Source: Carposina sasakii (taxonomy: Eukaryota; Arthropoda; Insecta; Lepidoptera; Carposinidae). From it: a stretch of DNA of 64,000 bases. Below the pieces are notes generated by a model. The model had not been told where the DNA came from. It did no database searches and saw nothing but the letters and a program-made list of their open reading frames with translations. The stretch lies in assembly GCA_014607495.2 (NCBI GenBank), contig CP053157.1, forward strand, positions 1,798,001-1,862,000, read 5' to 3'. Position 1 is the stretch's first letter. Every line of letters begins with the position of its first letter. A program made the translations under genes and the position numbers. Of this stretch, positions 1 to 11,249 are shown piece by piece.

Positions 1-102
1 AACTATAAAAATGGATTAGCTAAGAAACCTGTAGCCAAAGGTAAATAAAATAATAAGATAAAATATTTTACGAAATATACTCGTATATATAATAATATAT
101 TG

Positions 103-215
103 GTTTGCTGGGAGATATCTCTTTAGAGATAAGCACATCATTGTACATTTTCTTTGTTTAAGATTGTTTCTATGTTTTTCTTTTATGTGTACAATAAAGA
201 ATAAGAAATAATTTA
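103..215 (+). repeat. 3' tail of a Jockey/CR1-type LINE (fragment)
   Basis: The stretch contains a 'ggtttgctgg' / 'gagataagca' / 'tgtacaataaagaataa' series that recurs at 39518-39625. Such tails end non-LTR elements widely in Lepidoptera. No coding part is left here. The assignment is from family knowledge and similarity between the two copies. Confidence 0.45.
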
Positions 216-356
216 CCAGTCTTGCTTTATAGTTTTAACCACATAAATGTTGGTTTGTCCTTTCGATCCAAATTTCATTCAAACTCGTTCAGTCGGTAAG
301 GTCTATTCAACTAATAGGTGCCTATTATGGCGACCAGTTAATATTTTGTAAATCCC

Positions 357-409
357 TGGATTCGAACCTGCTTTATGACTTAATAGTCGGAATCGTCAAC
401 CACTAGACC
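357..409 (-). repeat. tRNA-like fragment (SINE head or tRNA pseudogene)
   Basis: Read on the minus strand it has a tRNA A-box-like stretch (TAGTGGTTGACGATTCC) and a B-box (GGTTCGAATCC). The anticodon arm and a closed acceptor stem are not convincing, so a functional tRNA is unlikely. Confidence 0.35.
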
Positions 410-772
410 TAAACATGTTTAGGGTTCCGCACCCAAATGGGTAAAGACGAAAACCTGTTACTAAGACCATACTATCCTTCCATAGATGTCTGTCTATCAC
501 CAGATTGTATTTCAAGAACAGCGATATCTAGACAGTTGAATTTTAAAAAATTTGTATTTAATAAATTATGTAATTATGTATTGTTAAGTGTTTCTGTTGC
601 CGCTATGTTATTATAGCGACCTATAAATTACAAATACTAAAAATAAAATAAATAAATATCTCATATATCAAAAGTAATTGTTTTCGCTTGTATATCTACT
701 GCTGTTTACCTAGTCAATAATGGTACGAAACCCTTCGTGCGCGAGTCGGGCACGGGCTTGACCGGTTTTTAA
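410..772 (+). repeat. lepidopteran interspersed repeat (GGGTTCCG... family)
   Basis: It starts with 'agggttccgcacccaaa' and ends with 'cttcgtgcgcgagtcgg' plus 'gaccggttttt', the ends of a repeat commonly seen in moth and butterfly introns. The interior is decayed and non-coding. Recognised from memory of the family, so the exact boundaries are approximate. Confidence 0.5.
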
Positions 773-936
773 ATATTACTTTGCACTAAATATAATAATA
801 TGTAATAAGATATGCTATGTTAATAGAATCGCGTTCACACACTATATGTGCTAAATAAGCAAAGTCACATCGATTATAAAGCTGTACGTACACTGCAAAA
901 ACCTAAGTAAAATTTTAGAGGATGAAAAATTTTAAC

Positions 937-1001
937 ACCCGAGTAATAGGATTGAACCCAAGACCTTCCATGCAACGCTCTAACCAACTTAGCTGCTGGG
1001 C
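937..1001 (-). repeat. tRNA-derived SINE fragment
   Basis: On the minus strand it carries A-box-like TAAGTTGGTTAGAGC and B-box GGTTCAATCC, followed by a T-rich body resembling the SINE at 63511-63605. The CCCAG 5' end and CTCGGG 3' end do not form a perfect acceptor stem, so I read it as a SINE and not a working tRNA. Confidence 0.45.
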
Positions 1002-2147
1002 TGATAACTTGGATGATGAAATTTCGTACCTCTTTTTAAACTTTACTTTTACGTCTTAAGTGATGATTATAATCTAACCAAATTTCGGTCAACAAACCCG
1101 ATACCCTAAATGATAATAAAATTATGTAAGTGTTTGTAATATTAATTTCTCTGAGATACTATTTCTATGTAATATTTAAGGCTAGCATTAATGTGATGCA
1201 GAGCGAGGATAATATTGTTTAATTAATTACAATTTTTAATAGGTATTAAAATATACTTTCAACGGCTATACTTACCAATTAGCATAACTTTCAGTTTGCA
1301 TCCTGAGCTATTGAGCTGATTAATAAAAAAAAAATGTAGAAATATTAACCTCATAAGCGTGCTTAGCTGTGCGTTCGCCTTTACTTTACACGTGCAAGAA
1401 AACTTGATGCCGCATCTACTTCATTCAAAGTAATGTTCCCGAATGGCTAGTGTGTTTATTAGTAGGTAGTGAAATTTATATTTTCAAAAACTTTTGCTGT
1501 TTAGTGTTAACTTCAATATGCTGACCAATTTCGTCATGGCTGAATTTATTTTCAGGCGAAGTTTTGAGTACCTACCTGTAAGTAGTCATTATTGAAAAAT
1601 CTTGAAAGTACTATGTTTACTGTGGTGATATTTATAATGCGAAGTGAGTGCCCTGATAAGCTGGGATACAACCCTGAAAGAAGTACCCATTCTGGTACGG
1701 TTGTAAACAAAGCATTATCTTTATACCCACTATAACATTGTAAGTAGATAATTTAACGTTTTCATTTTCACGATGGATGCTTGATTGTAAAAATATTCTT
1801 TCCGGAATACGGTCTGAAGGAAGTGCCCATATTGGCATGGCTGTAAACTAGAAGATTAACCTTCAATCAACAAACATTAGAAATGAAACGTTAATGTTAT
1901 ACACATAGGCAATATGATTTTGAGCTTAAGTTACAGCCAAAGCAGTGCCCGATTCTGGCATGGTTGTCAGATTTAGCACAAATCATGATACCTACGAATA
2001 TAATTTTTTATATTCAAATAATAAGACTACAATTTTTATTAATTAGCTGAAGATCAACTCAGTTTATTTTACTATAGACTTTATAGATTTTTGCGACAGT
2101 TAATAATCAAACAATAAAGAGCAATCGTTTTTGAAATAAATAGGGCA
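1002..2147. other. non-coding stretch
   Basis: No coding region is supported apart from a very tentative 22-nt exon at 1556-1577 (acceptor TTATTTTCAG, donor CCT|GTAAGT), whose frame would fit the exon starting at 2770. The only other structure is the diverged 34-bp repeat series at 1641-1970. Confidence 0.4.
1641..1970. repeat. four diverged 34-bp repeat units
   Basis: Related units occur at 1641-1674, 1675-1708, 1815-1848 and 1936-1970. They share a core resembling 'gaagtgcccattctggcatgg' split around 'ggttgtaaac'. The first two abut; the others are about 105 and 87 nt apart. No known family recognised. Confidence 0.45.
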
Positions 2148-2173
2148 TGTGTGTGTGTGTGTGTGGGTGGGTG
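2148..2173. repeat. GT microsatellite
   Basis: About ten GT units run into GGGTGGGTG. Plain simple repeat. Confidence 0.9.
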
Positions 2174-2342
2174 TCAATTTTCATCGTCCGTGGAAAAAAC
2201 TAGGTAAGTGCTTAGCATGAATTGGAAAATCTAGAGATTCCTTTTGTTTCAGAAATTTCATGTTCATTTACTTCAAACTTGACTGCGATTTATGAGTTTC
2301 AACTATATGATCAAACCCAATCGTTTTTACTGAATTTTAATT

Positions 2343-2441
2343 AATTGGAGTGGTCTAGATCAATCATATTTCAATTGCGCACGAAGGGGCGCAGCGAGCT
2401 TTGCGAGCCATTGAAATATGATTGATCTAGAATGCCCAATT
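2343..2441. mobile_element. 99-bp palindromic MITE-like hairpin
   Basis: Two perfect 22-bp arms (2354-2375 and 2410-2431, beginning TCTAGATCAATCATATTTCA) face each other around a GC-rich centre. Matching AATTGG/CCAATT ends extend the inverted repeat imperfectly. No coding capacity. Confidence 0.6.
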
Positions 2442-2491
2442 CATTTACTACTCACATCGAAAGCCGTTCCGCAGTTTTAAAAGATCTAAAG

Positions 2492-2669
2492 CAGGGGTTC
2501 CCAAACTTTTTTTCTTTATACCCCTTTCAAAAGTTAACTGGTTCTGGTAGACCCTCTACAGGCTTACATCACATTACTCATATCTACGTATTAATTGTGA
2601 ACGAACCCCCATTTTTTCACGTCAACGTAGACCCCTAGGGGTCCACCTGGACCACTTTGGGAACCACTG
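2492..2669. mobile_element. hAT-type MITE, copy 1
   Basis: Starts CAGGGGTTCCCAAACTTTTT and ends CTTTGGGAACCACTG, so the ends are inverted repeats. The flank carries ctaaag on both sides, resembling the 8-bp TSD of copy 2 at 11250-11433. The 178-bp body is non-coding. Confidence 0.75.
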
Positions 2670-2769
2670 AAGCTAAAGCATACATAGGGACAGACAGACA
2701 GCGGAAATCGACCTTGTTTTATAATATGTTATGATCTTGCAAAATGTAATGTAATTTTTTTTATCGTAG

Positions 2770-5700
2770 GTATGACCACTTCGCGACTTTATGTGAACTG
2801 ATGCCAGTCGCTATGCCGTCTTTGAACAGCTGTCTCCGCTTGCTTAACGGCAACCAGGTTAATGGTAATAATCTATACTATTCTTCTATCCTTATAAGGG
2901 CTGATTTTTCCTAACGTCAGATAGCCTTCAGATAAGAAGAATAAAGTTGGTGCTGCCTCTCTCTAATACTTGATCATGATAGAGACAGCATCAACTTTGT
3001 TCTTCTTATAGGCAGGGCCGGCCCGCCCATACGGCGAACGGAGCAGTCGCTCCAGGCGCCAAATCCTAGAGGTAACCATATAGGTATATATTATTAGGAG
3101 TAAACAGGAGAGGCGCCATAATTGGATCTCGCTCCATTCTAAAAGCTAACTGACGATTAAAAACATCAGCCCTTAATATTATAAATGCCAAAGTAACTCT
3201 GCCTATCTGTCTGGTTTTCACGCCAAAAATCCTAAACCGATTTTAATAAAATTTGGCACACAGGTGAGACATAGTCTACTCGGAAAAATATGTTTATCGC
3301 GGATAAGTTCGACATTTTATTTTTTTCTGCAGTCCACGCGTCCGCGACGATATTATCCGAGATGAAAAGTATCTTGGCCGTGAAGTAGTTATTTAGGGGT
3401 TGATTTTTGAAAAAAGTAGCCTTTATTTGATACATAGTTTTAAACTATATCCATACTGAATTTATTCGACATGAAAGCATTAAAAAATTGTTTGTCGATT
3501 GTCTTTTTATATGTTACTTTCTATGTTCGGTACATCAAAATCGGTCCAGCGGTTTGGCCGTGAAAACGTAATAGACAGACAGACTTGCGCATTTATGATA
3601 TTAGTATGGATATACCTAAGACATAAATTACATGAATGTATGACATATGTTTAGTAGTTTGTATGTATCTATGTATTGCAGTAGTGAGGGAAGTACTGCC
3701 CTCTAGTGAGTGGCCGGGAGAGGGCGTCGCACTCAAAATACACTCCCTCAGTATACTCATCGATAACTGTAGGACGCTCATCGATGGGGACTTGTGAGTA
3801 CATAATCCTGTTAATCTACAGGGTGTAACAGAAAGGGTATGTTAAGCAAAAAGCTATGGAAATAGCCCACTATAGAGAACCTATTTCCAAGATTTGAGAC
3901 TTAAAATACCATGTTTATTTTTCAAGATTGTATGAGCATTCCTGGGTTATTTAGGAAGTCTCCATACTATGTTAAAAAATAAAGGAAAAATAAAGATGTT
4001 ATTTCGAGTCTGAAATTTTGTGGGTAGGTCCCTTTTAGTGGGCTATTTACGTAGCTTTTCGCTTAACATACCCTTTTTGTTACACCCTGTATACTAATAT
4101 TATAAAACTGAAGAGTTTTTTTTGTTTGTTTGAAAGCGCTAATCTCAGGAACTACTGGTCCGATTTCGAAAATTTTCAGTGATTTTCGACTCAGAATCAT
4201 GGTCTGAAGTCACCATATCAATATTTGGTTTCACGCGGATGAAGACGCGGGCGGCCGCTATACTGTTATAAACACGAAAGTTTCTGAGGATGTATGCATG
4301 TTTGTCTTTCACGCAATAACTTACTGAAAGGATTTTGATGAAACTTCACGATAATATAGCTTACATATCAGAATAACACATGAGTTAGGCTATTTATTCC
4401 GGAAAAATAAAGAATAAAAAATATTTTTATCCCGGAAAATTTCTACATTTTATTTTTTCTGCAGTCCACGCGGGCGTCCACTGGTACATAAATAAATACT
4501 CACAACACATTAACCTAGTCCCACGTTATGAGTATCGTTTATATCTATTACCCGACAGCGCCAAAGGGAGGGTTATGTTGTTTGTATGTATGTCTTAAAT
4601 CCTGACTGATATTTGAATAATGCTGCAGAAACTATTACGCGTTGAAAGAAGATATTTGGCATGCATGTTCTTTAATGAGTGTGTGGGAATACTAAGGGTT
4701 TACCAAAATTTCCACGGGGACGGTATATACAGGCTGTAACAAAAGGGGTATGTTACGCGAAAAGCTATGTAAATAGTTCACCAAAAGGAACTTGCCCACA
4801 AAATTTCACACTCGAAATAACATGTTTATTTTTCCGGATGGTATGGAGAATTCCTAAACAACTCAGGAATGTTTATACAATCTTGAGAAATAAACATGTC
4901 ATTTCGAGTCTCAAATTTTGGAAATAGGTTCTCTATAGTGGGCTATTTACATAGCTTTCCGCTTATCATACCCTCTCTGTATATACGGTTTACGCGGACA
5001 AAATAGCTATTATAGTAATTACTTTACATTTTTACCTTTTTGTTTTAGAGTAACAACTTGGATGAATCCTTGGCAGCTCCGAAACAACTACACAAACCCT
5101 GAGCAAGTTCAGAGCATATTCTACTCGGCGCAAGAGTGAGTTCATTTATCACAAATCCCACTAATTTTAAAAATCCCATCATATAGTGGTCTCCGTTTTT
5201 ATGGTTCGTTATATCGTACAGGTTTTTTTCATCTATGCAGTTATTTTATTAGCGATTTCACACATGACACAGTATTCGGTTAACAAAATATTTACTTACC
5301 AGTGGACGCCCGCGAATCCGTCCGCGTGGACTGCAGAAAAAACAAAATATCGAAACTATCCGGGATCAAAACATTTTCCCGGGATAAAAAGTAGCCTATA
5401 TGTTAAGTGGGACCTGTCAAAATATATTCCTGAGAACTGCATCGAAATCGGTCCAGCCGTTTCTGAGATTAGCGTGCACAAACATCGATACGTTACAATT
5501 TTATTATATGTATAGATAGATAGATGTATAGAAGATGTTAAAACATCCTAATTCCAACTAATAATTGCGAAATTACGTTTGTTTGTTTGTTACCTCTTCA
5601 CGCCATAACTCCTGAACCGATCTAAATGAAATATGGTGAATTGGTAGTCTATAGCCTGAGAAAAGACACGAAAGGAGCCTTTCATTATCCCAGAAATATA

Positions 5701-6090
5701 TTCCTCGAAATATTTCGATAGATTATTTTCTGTACTCCACGCGAACGGAAGTCATCGCAGGAGTTACTAGTCGATTGGCGACTGTATAAACTTTACAGTC
5801 GCCAGTTGACGAATAAGTCGGTCGCAGACGTCTTCTTATTCTTCTTCGAACTTCGACGTTCATCTTACATTGGCATCAATCAAAATGTCCGTTATTTTTC
5901 CAGATTAATAGACAACTTCGTGAAACAGGAAAAGGCGTTAACACCCAGTTTACTGACCGTGACCGGACCGAGAAGTACGGACGAGTTTGTCGGTACATAC
6001 ATTCAGAGTTATGTCACTAAGTTAATTGAGTTACGTAACACCGCTGATTCCAGGCTTAGGATTGATGCAGGGATTCATCCAGTACAATAA
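2770..6090 (+). CDS. 3' part of an unrecognised multi-exon gene
   Basis: I join exons 2770-2864, 5051-5135 and 5904-6090. The first has acceptor TTATCGTAG and one leading base, then opens with YDHFATLCELMPVAM. It ends phase 1 at AATG|GTAATA (a second possible donor is 2858). The second has acceptor GTTTTAGAG and donor CAAGA|GTGAGT and encodes TTWMNPWQLRNNYTNPEQ and SAQ. The third follows TATTTTTCCAG, restores a Glu codon (GA|A), encodes LIDNFVKQEKALTP and ends at ...AGIHPVQ-stop. All three stay open only in the frame that connects them, and all are less AT-rich than the surrounding introns, which are full of MITEs and Helitron-like repeats. The 121 or so C-terminal residues show no signal or membrane segment and match no family I recognise. 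The 5' exons are missing or not seen; a 22-nt exon at 1556-1577 would fit the frame but is weak. Confidence 0.6.
2896..3174. mobile_element. MITE with AAGGGCTGATTTTT ends
   Basis: The inverted ends are AAGGGCTGATTTTTCCTAA and its counterpart 'aaaaacatcagccctt'. An internal inverted pair (aaagttggtgctg / cagcatcaacttt) surrounds 2946-2999. About 135 bp at 3010-3145 interrupts the right arm and may be another insertion. It lies in an intron of the 3' partial gene. Confidence 0.6.
3168..3612 (+). repeat. Helitron-like lepidopteran repeat
   Basis: Begins near TAATATTATAAATGCCAAAG and carries the usual landmarks: 'ctgcagtccacgcg', 'cggtccagcggtttgg' and a terminal 'atattagtatgga'. This is the ATACTAATATTATAAATGCGAAAG class found all over Lepidoptera. 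Non-coding. Confidence 0.6.
3819..4089. mobile_element. MITE family A, copy 1
   Basis: Starts CAGGGTGTAACAGAAAGGGT and ends ACCCTTTTTGTTACACCCTG, with about 75 bp of inverted repeat at each end and TA on both flanks, as for Tc1/mariner-type MITEs. Related copies: 4730-4979, 27509-27602 (right end), 38208-38733 (interrupted) and 58012-58261. Confidence 0.75.
4091..4175 (+). repeat. Lep1-like Helitron end fragment
   Basis: Contains ATACTAATATTATAAAACTG, then GAAGAGTTTTTTTTG and 'gcgctaatctcaggaacta', the well-known start of Lep1 elements. It then runs into a sequence resembling the right end of MITE family C. Confidence 0.6.
4262..4487. repeat. Helitron-like lepidopteran repeat
   Basis: Carries 'ttgatgaaacttcacg', two 'cccggaaaa'-type motifs and a terminal 'ctgcagtccacgcgggcg'. 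It is intronic to the 3' partial gene. Boundaries approximate. Confidence 0.5.
4730..4979. mobile_element. MITE family A, copy 2
   Basis: Starts CAGGCTGTAACAAAAGGGGT and ends with the opposed copy of the same terminus, flanked by TA. About 250 bp and intronic in the 3' partial gene. Confidence 0.7.
5300..5520. repeat. Helitron-like lepidopteran repeat
   Basis: Contains 'agtggacgcccgcg', 'ggactgcagaaaaaacaaaa', 'cccgggataaaaagtagcct' and a terminal 'ttattatatgtatag'. Near-identical copies lie at 18380-18562, 28074-28300, 40092-40400 and 41137-41458. Confidence 0.65.
5560..5775. repeat. Helitron-like lepidopteran repeat, diverged
   Basis: Shows 'cctcttcacgccataact', 'cctgaaccgat' and 'actccacgcgaacggaagtc', the core words of the ATACTAATATTATAAATGC class. 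Intronic, ends approximate. Confidence 0.45.
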
Positions 6091-6129
6091 GGTTATTTTG
6101 CCGATTGATTATAATTTACTCCAGCTCTA

Positions 6130-6285
6130 GTAGCATGACTTGCGAAACACGATATGATAAACCGATTTATCGACATTTAGCCTCTCAAAATACGATAAAT
6201 ATAGCCGCCATGTTCAATTTTGTATAGAGACGATACGATATCGTACGTTACGATATCCATGATGCGTGGTCATGCTAGGGGGGCA
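6130..6285. mobile_element. MITE family G, copy 1
   Basis: About 155 bp with ends 'agtagcatgac' and 'gtcatgctaggg' in inverted orientation. It is about 90% like the copy at 6641-6795, and a partial reversed copy sits at 58990-59112. Confidence 0.65.
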
Positions 6286-6640
6286 GGGTCCGAAATCTCA
6301 CTTATCGCTCGAGATTATCTACACCGCTTGAATTGCAATTGTATTTTTACTGACTTAAACTCCATTTATTCTTTCATATGATTTTCTATTTTGCTCAAGT
6401 TTATCATCACGTGGAACTTTTCTATCCAGAAAATGATTTTCAATGAAAGTTATATGTCGTGCACTACTTATACTGTGCTTGGCCGTTGAGTTACCGCAAG
6501 AACTATTGTGTAAGAGAAAAAAAAACGTCCATCCACATATTTTGGCAAAGATGTTAAGTTTGTGATTGTGAAGTAAGATGCTTGTAGAGTTGGGGACGTG
6601 TAGAGTTATAATAAGCTTGGCTGTACATGACATCTGCACA
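6286..6640. other. non-coding spacer between two MITE G copies
   Basis: No gene, RNA or repeat that I can support. Confidence 0.4.
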
Positions 6641-6795
6641 AGTAGCATGACCTGAACGCGATATGATAAACCGATTTATCGACATTCAGCCTGTCACAAA
6701 ATACGATAAATATAGCCGCCATTTTGAATTTTGTATAGAGACGATACGATATCATACGATACGATATCCACGATGCGTGGTCATGCTAGGGGGGC
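6641..6795. mobile_element. MITE family G, copy 2
   Basis: Same ends and orientation as copy 1, only 355 bp away. It shares the 'aaaccgatttatcgacatt' and 'acgatacgatatc' blocks. Non-coding. Confidence 0.65.
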
Positions 6796-7517
6796 TGATA
6801 ACTTTTTGAAAGTGCGCGCCATGTGGTTCGCTCTCGTCTTGATTACATTTTACATGAAAATGTTTTTGGTGGGATAAAAATATCCGAGATTCTTTATGAT
6901 CTCTAGTATTGAAATTGGCCGCAAGTCCAGCTTCCTCCAACATGCAGCGAGCTTTGTCCAATTATAGTTCGCTTGATTCTTTCTGCCACACTATATAGGT
7001 ATATTCATATTATTTATTGTACACACACATAGATTTAAAAAAATAACATAATTAATTTTTGTTGACTTTAATGTGGAACTGTAGTTTGATATTTTATTCT
7101 GACGGTTTTCATGTATTCCTGAAAACCACGATTTAAATATTCTCCTCTATTATCACTTCTCAACATTTAAATTTTCTTGTCAGTTTGGTTTTCCACAAGT
7201 GCTTTGCAAACTATAAATTTTTCAAATACTTGACTTTTCCTTGTCATAAAATTTAAATAAATGGTTTACTTGAGAAATCATCTACAACAACTAGAAAATA
7301 ACGAGCTACATTAATTGATGGTGTTTGCATTGAACCACACACATCAGTTTGAATTAGACCTCTTATAACTTTTCTTAGGAGGAGATAATTTAATCTGCTT
7401 TCCTAAAACACATGACACACAAGGATTGAATTCATATGTGGTTTAAAATCCATACCTGTTGTTAGACCTTTCTTCACTAGGTTCATACTATGATAAATAT
7501 CACTATAACAACACTCC
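6796..7517. other. AT-rich stretch, probably decayed copia flank
   Basis: No intact frame. The right part (from about 7080) continues into the copia remnant and may be integrase-end sequence too degraded to read reliably. Confidence 0.35.
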
Positions 7518-9330
7518 TCAGGTGAAAAAAATAACATTATAACCTTTCCTATTTAGTTCACTCACTGAAAGTAAATTAGTAGAGAGTTTAGGAATAAAAT
7601 GGACATTACTTATTGTCTTTACACCGGTTATGAAATTTATTTTCACTTTTCCATTACCTCTGGTCATTGGTCCATTAACTTCTAACGGCTTTGACCAATG
7701 AAAGTCTGATATCACTTGTTTACGTAATTAACATTCCGCACATTCACCGATAGTGCAATTAACGAAAACTTTGTCTTTAAAATGATGCATAGAATTGCCC
7801 ACTTATTTCTTCTGATTCTTTGCATAATTGCATTTAGTCCTCTGATTTTTTGGACAATCAAAGCCCCTGTAGCATGTTCTTTAAAGTCTTTGCTTATGTA
7901 CTCCCCACCATTGTCAGTGTGCAATATGCGTACACTATGTAAGAACTTGTTTTTAACTACTGAATTAAAAATACCTAAAACTTATAGCAGCATCTTTGAA
8001 AATAACAAAATATCTCGTACCTCACAAGGAGCCTTCAGTACACTAAAGGCACACTAAATGGTCCACAGACATCACTGTAAACTACATCACCTGGTTGCTG
8101 TGCTCCTCTGCTTGACTTCTTGAATGGTTGACGAGCCTGCTTACCATAAGCACAACCCTCACACACTAACTTGTCACATTCTGATAAGTCCACACTAGAA
8201 ATTACATTATTTTTCCACATTTTCTGTTTTTTTTTTGAGATTTAAATGTCCTAGACGTTCATGCCATATTTTAATGTCCAATTTTTGGACTACATTACAC
8301 ACTGGATTTTGAAGAGATTTTACCATTAACTCATATACGAGTAGATTGTTGCTTTGCAAAGATGCACACATTACTATTTTATTGTCTTTCTATATTAATG
8401 CATCTGTATGTTTCTTTATGATGTTGTAACTTTTTCTTGTCATTGCTCCTTCAGAAAATAGGTTTCTTCTCAACTGTGGCACATAAAGTACATTTTTCAG
8501 GATACATGTCTCCCATTGTCCATTGACACACTTTTCTATCAATACATTTTCTTGACCAACTACTTCTAGAGCTTCTTGCTTTCCAAGTTTCAGTGGAGAT
8601 CCTGTATACTCATACAATTCAGCAAAATTTTCATGTTTTAACACATTTGGGATGAGGCACCACTGTATTATAATATCCATTTTAAATCATCAATTTTATC
8701 TTCCAAATCTGAATTTGCGACATTAAATGCTAGCATATTAGTTTTTGTTTCGGGGCATGACAATCTTTTGCATATGACCGCGTTTCCCACAATCATAACC
8801 ACAGGTCATCATAACATATAAAGTGATGTGACTTTTCATTTGATCCTTCATTTGACTTTTCATTTAATCCCTTGTTTGTTTTCTTTAATAGAAAAGTTTT
8901 CTTTTTCATACTTTGTTATGCCACTAATAAAGCAGTTTCATTATCTTCTACATTAAAACTGGCCTCCTCATCTAGCAAACGAACTGTCAAATTAAGGTTC
9001 TTCGGATCAAGTGACATCCAAGCCTGGTGAACAGATCTATACTTGGGAGGTAGTGTAGGTACTCAATATTTTTGTTATGATTGCAATTTCACTAATGACT
9101 TCTTCACTTTCTTTAAGTTGTTTCTACACTAGAAACATGCTGAGCTGTGCTGTCTCCAGGTGACATTTTATATGGATCGAAACGCTCATGTATCATAATT
9201 TTAGTCATTTCGGATTTTTGTTCATAAATGGACTCTAGCTTGGTCATCACCTCTAGCGCTGATTCGCAGTTTTCGACGAGTGCTATTTGATTCAAATCCA
9301 TAGCTGACTTATAAAACATCGCCATGCGAT
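7518..9330 (-). mobile_element. decayed Ty1/copia retrotransposon
   Basis: Minus-strand fragments appear in copia order. Gag (about 9325-9113) includes a LESIYEQKSEMTK-type core. The protease neighbourhood (8680-8390) includes LKNVLYVPQLRRNLFS. The GAG-pre-integrase region (8220-8035) includes CDKLVCEGCAYGKQARQPF. The integrase start (about 7924-7770) includes HTDNGGEYISKDFKEHA. A further protease-like piece (7715-7518) with ISNVHFIPKLSTNLLSVSEL then follows out of order. Frames are broken by stops and shifts throughout. No reverse transcriptase, RNase H or LTRs were seen, so the element is dead and rearranged. Confidence 0.75.
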
Positions 9331-9774
9331 CATCTTTATTCCATTGAATTGAATTTCCATCTGGTTTTGACGTGTTGGTTAATATCTAAACCCCTTGGCA
9401 CGCAGGGCACATTTAATTTGAACCTTCCTCTGCTTAAAGTTCGTTCCATAAAATTTTTCTGTCTTTGCATACTCCATTTGAGGTTAGAGACAGCGCAAGG
9501 TTCCACCGTCGAAGTACACAAACTTTTCTGTTTGCTCTTTGTTTGTCAGTTCTTGTTGATGAGCGTGGTTCTGGGCCCATAACCTATTGGTTATAGGTCG
9601 ATAACAAGACTTCTTTATAATTTATAGGAATAATTTATTTCAATTTCACTCACGTTGCTAAGGTAAATTAAACTTGCTAAGTTAAACTTTTGACAGGAAA
9701 AAAGGCACCATCTGGTCATAAAAGTAACAGGTTAAGGAAAAAATTGCAAACCGATTGATTGGAAAATATCTAAT
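9331..9774. other. copia-linked, non-coding stretch
   Basis: Minus-strand peptides just above 9330 look like the start of the copia gag but cannot be read as a single frame. Nothing else is supported. Confidence 0.35.
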
Positions 9775-10078
9775 ATTTAGTTCACTTACTGAAAGTAAAT
9801 TAGTAGAGAGTTTAGGAATAAAATGGACATTACTTATTGTATTTAGACCAGTTTTCAAATTTATTTTCACATTTCCATGACCTCTGGTCATCAGTGTCTC
9901 TATTAGCAACTTTAACTTCTAACGTCTTTGAACACTGAAACTGACATCACTTCTTTACACATGTACCAGACATTCCGTACATTCACTGACAATGCAGTTA
10001 ACAAAGACTTGTGTATAAAATGATGCATAGAATTCTTGCCCTCAAATATCTTCTGATTCTTTGCATTATAGCTACCTA
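9775..10078 (-). mobile_element. second copia fragment, duplicate of 7545-7840
   Basis: The minus strand again encodes TISNVHFIPKLSTNLLSVSE, and the downstream 200 bp parallels 7690-7840 with about 80% identity by eye, including 'aaaatgatgcatagaatt'. It is either an independent copia copy or a local duplication. Confidence 0.6.
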
Positions 10079-10218
10079 CTACACCAATTGACCGTCAAGA
10101 CATGTCGAGCGATAAGTGAGAATTAGGGCCATGGTGGGATGAGGTGGATGAGAAAGATATATCTTAAGACAAAGTAACATTTCTTATCTTGATCGAAAGT
10201 AGTAAAAAATGGAATATA

Positions 10219-10822
10219 CAGGGCGTGAGTGACAGGCAAGTGCTGAACAAGTACCATTGTGTTGAGTTATACAGCAGTATCTTTATTCGCAGTAAATGCA
10301 TTTTTAATTTGATTATTCGCAATGTTATGATTCCAATTTTAAGGAATTATCTATACCCCGTTTTTTTGAAGATAGAAATTTTACTTTCGAAGAAGCATTG
10401 TTTGTAAACATTAGAACACTCATATTTGTAAGATATCAGTGAAGTTTGACTTGTTTCCATATTGATGTATCCTACTAAAAAAGTTCAGTTTTGTGTTTGC
10501 GAAATCAGCTTCTATAGGTTTTTTATAGTGCAAACTTTATACACAGTAGGTATTATTGAATTGAGTAGAAAAATCTTTAGGAACTATTGATGATAATGAT
10601 ACACAAAACTGTACCTAATAAAAAACCTGATTTCGTTCTTTCGGATTCTTTCTAATTAGAAATCTAAATAAAATGAGGTATAGGACTAATTAAACTAAAT
10701 ACACTATTTTGGTAAACGGAAAATTGTGCAATTTCCCTGTGAAAATTTACAGTGGTTTTCGATTTAAAATCATAGTCTGATTTCAGCATATCAATATTTG
10801 CCTGGATGTCACTTACACCCAG
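10219..10822. mobile_element. MITE family C, copy 1
   Basis: Starts CAGGGCGTGAGTGACAGGCA and ends 'tgtcacttacacccag', flanked by TA. Internal blocks match 19901-20360 and 31845-32234. The AT-rich centre is longer here. Confidence 0.6.
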
Positions 10823-10875
10823 TATTAAAATTTACAAAATTATGTTGTGTTCTGCTATTATTCATGTACATACAT

Positions 10876-10896
10876 ATGAATAATAATAATAATAAT
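10876..10896. repeat. AAT microsatellite
   Basis: About six AAT units. The surrounding 10823-11249 holds no gene; 'gacggcgccagaaggagggt' at about 11167-11186 is a repeat fragment also seen near 4556. Confidence 0.7.
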
Positions 10897-11249
10897 GTAG
10901 TAAGTAAGAATAGTGTACTAGGTAAGTGTGTATTGATTTATTAAGTTTTTCATACTTGTGATATTTTTTATTAACTTTTAGTCAAATAAATGTTATTAGA
11001 GAACAACGTGTTATGTTTTCAAAACCAATTTTTTCGCTGCAACTTCTCGCTGGTTGTTTACAGATTGTTATGGCTATGATATCTCCCTCATAATTCTGCA
11101 GTTCTGGCTACCTTATTACAGAAACACAACCTTGCGTATATAAAAGTCTCCTTTGAGAGAATCTCCGACGGCGCCAGAAGGAGGGTTATGTTTTTTATTT
11201 ATTTATTAAGGCGAATGTATGTATGTATATTTTGTTACACACTCTAAAG

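Noticed and set aside
5186..5515. 109-codon frame with WTPANPSAWTAEKTK
   Set aside because: Translation of the Helitron-like repeat (the same peptide occurs from other copies); it lies in an intron of the partial gene.
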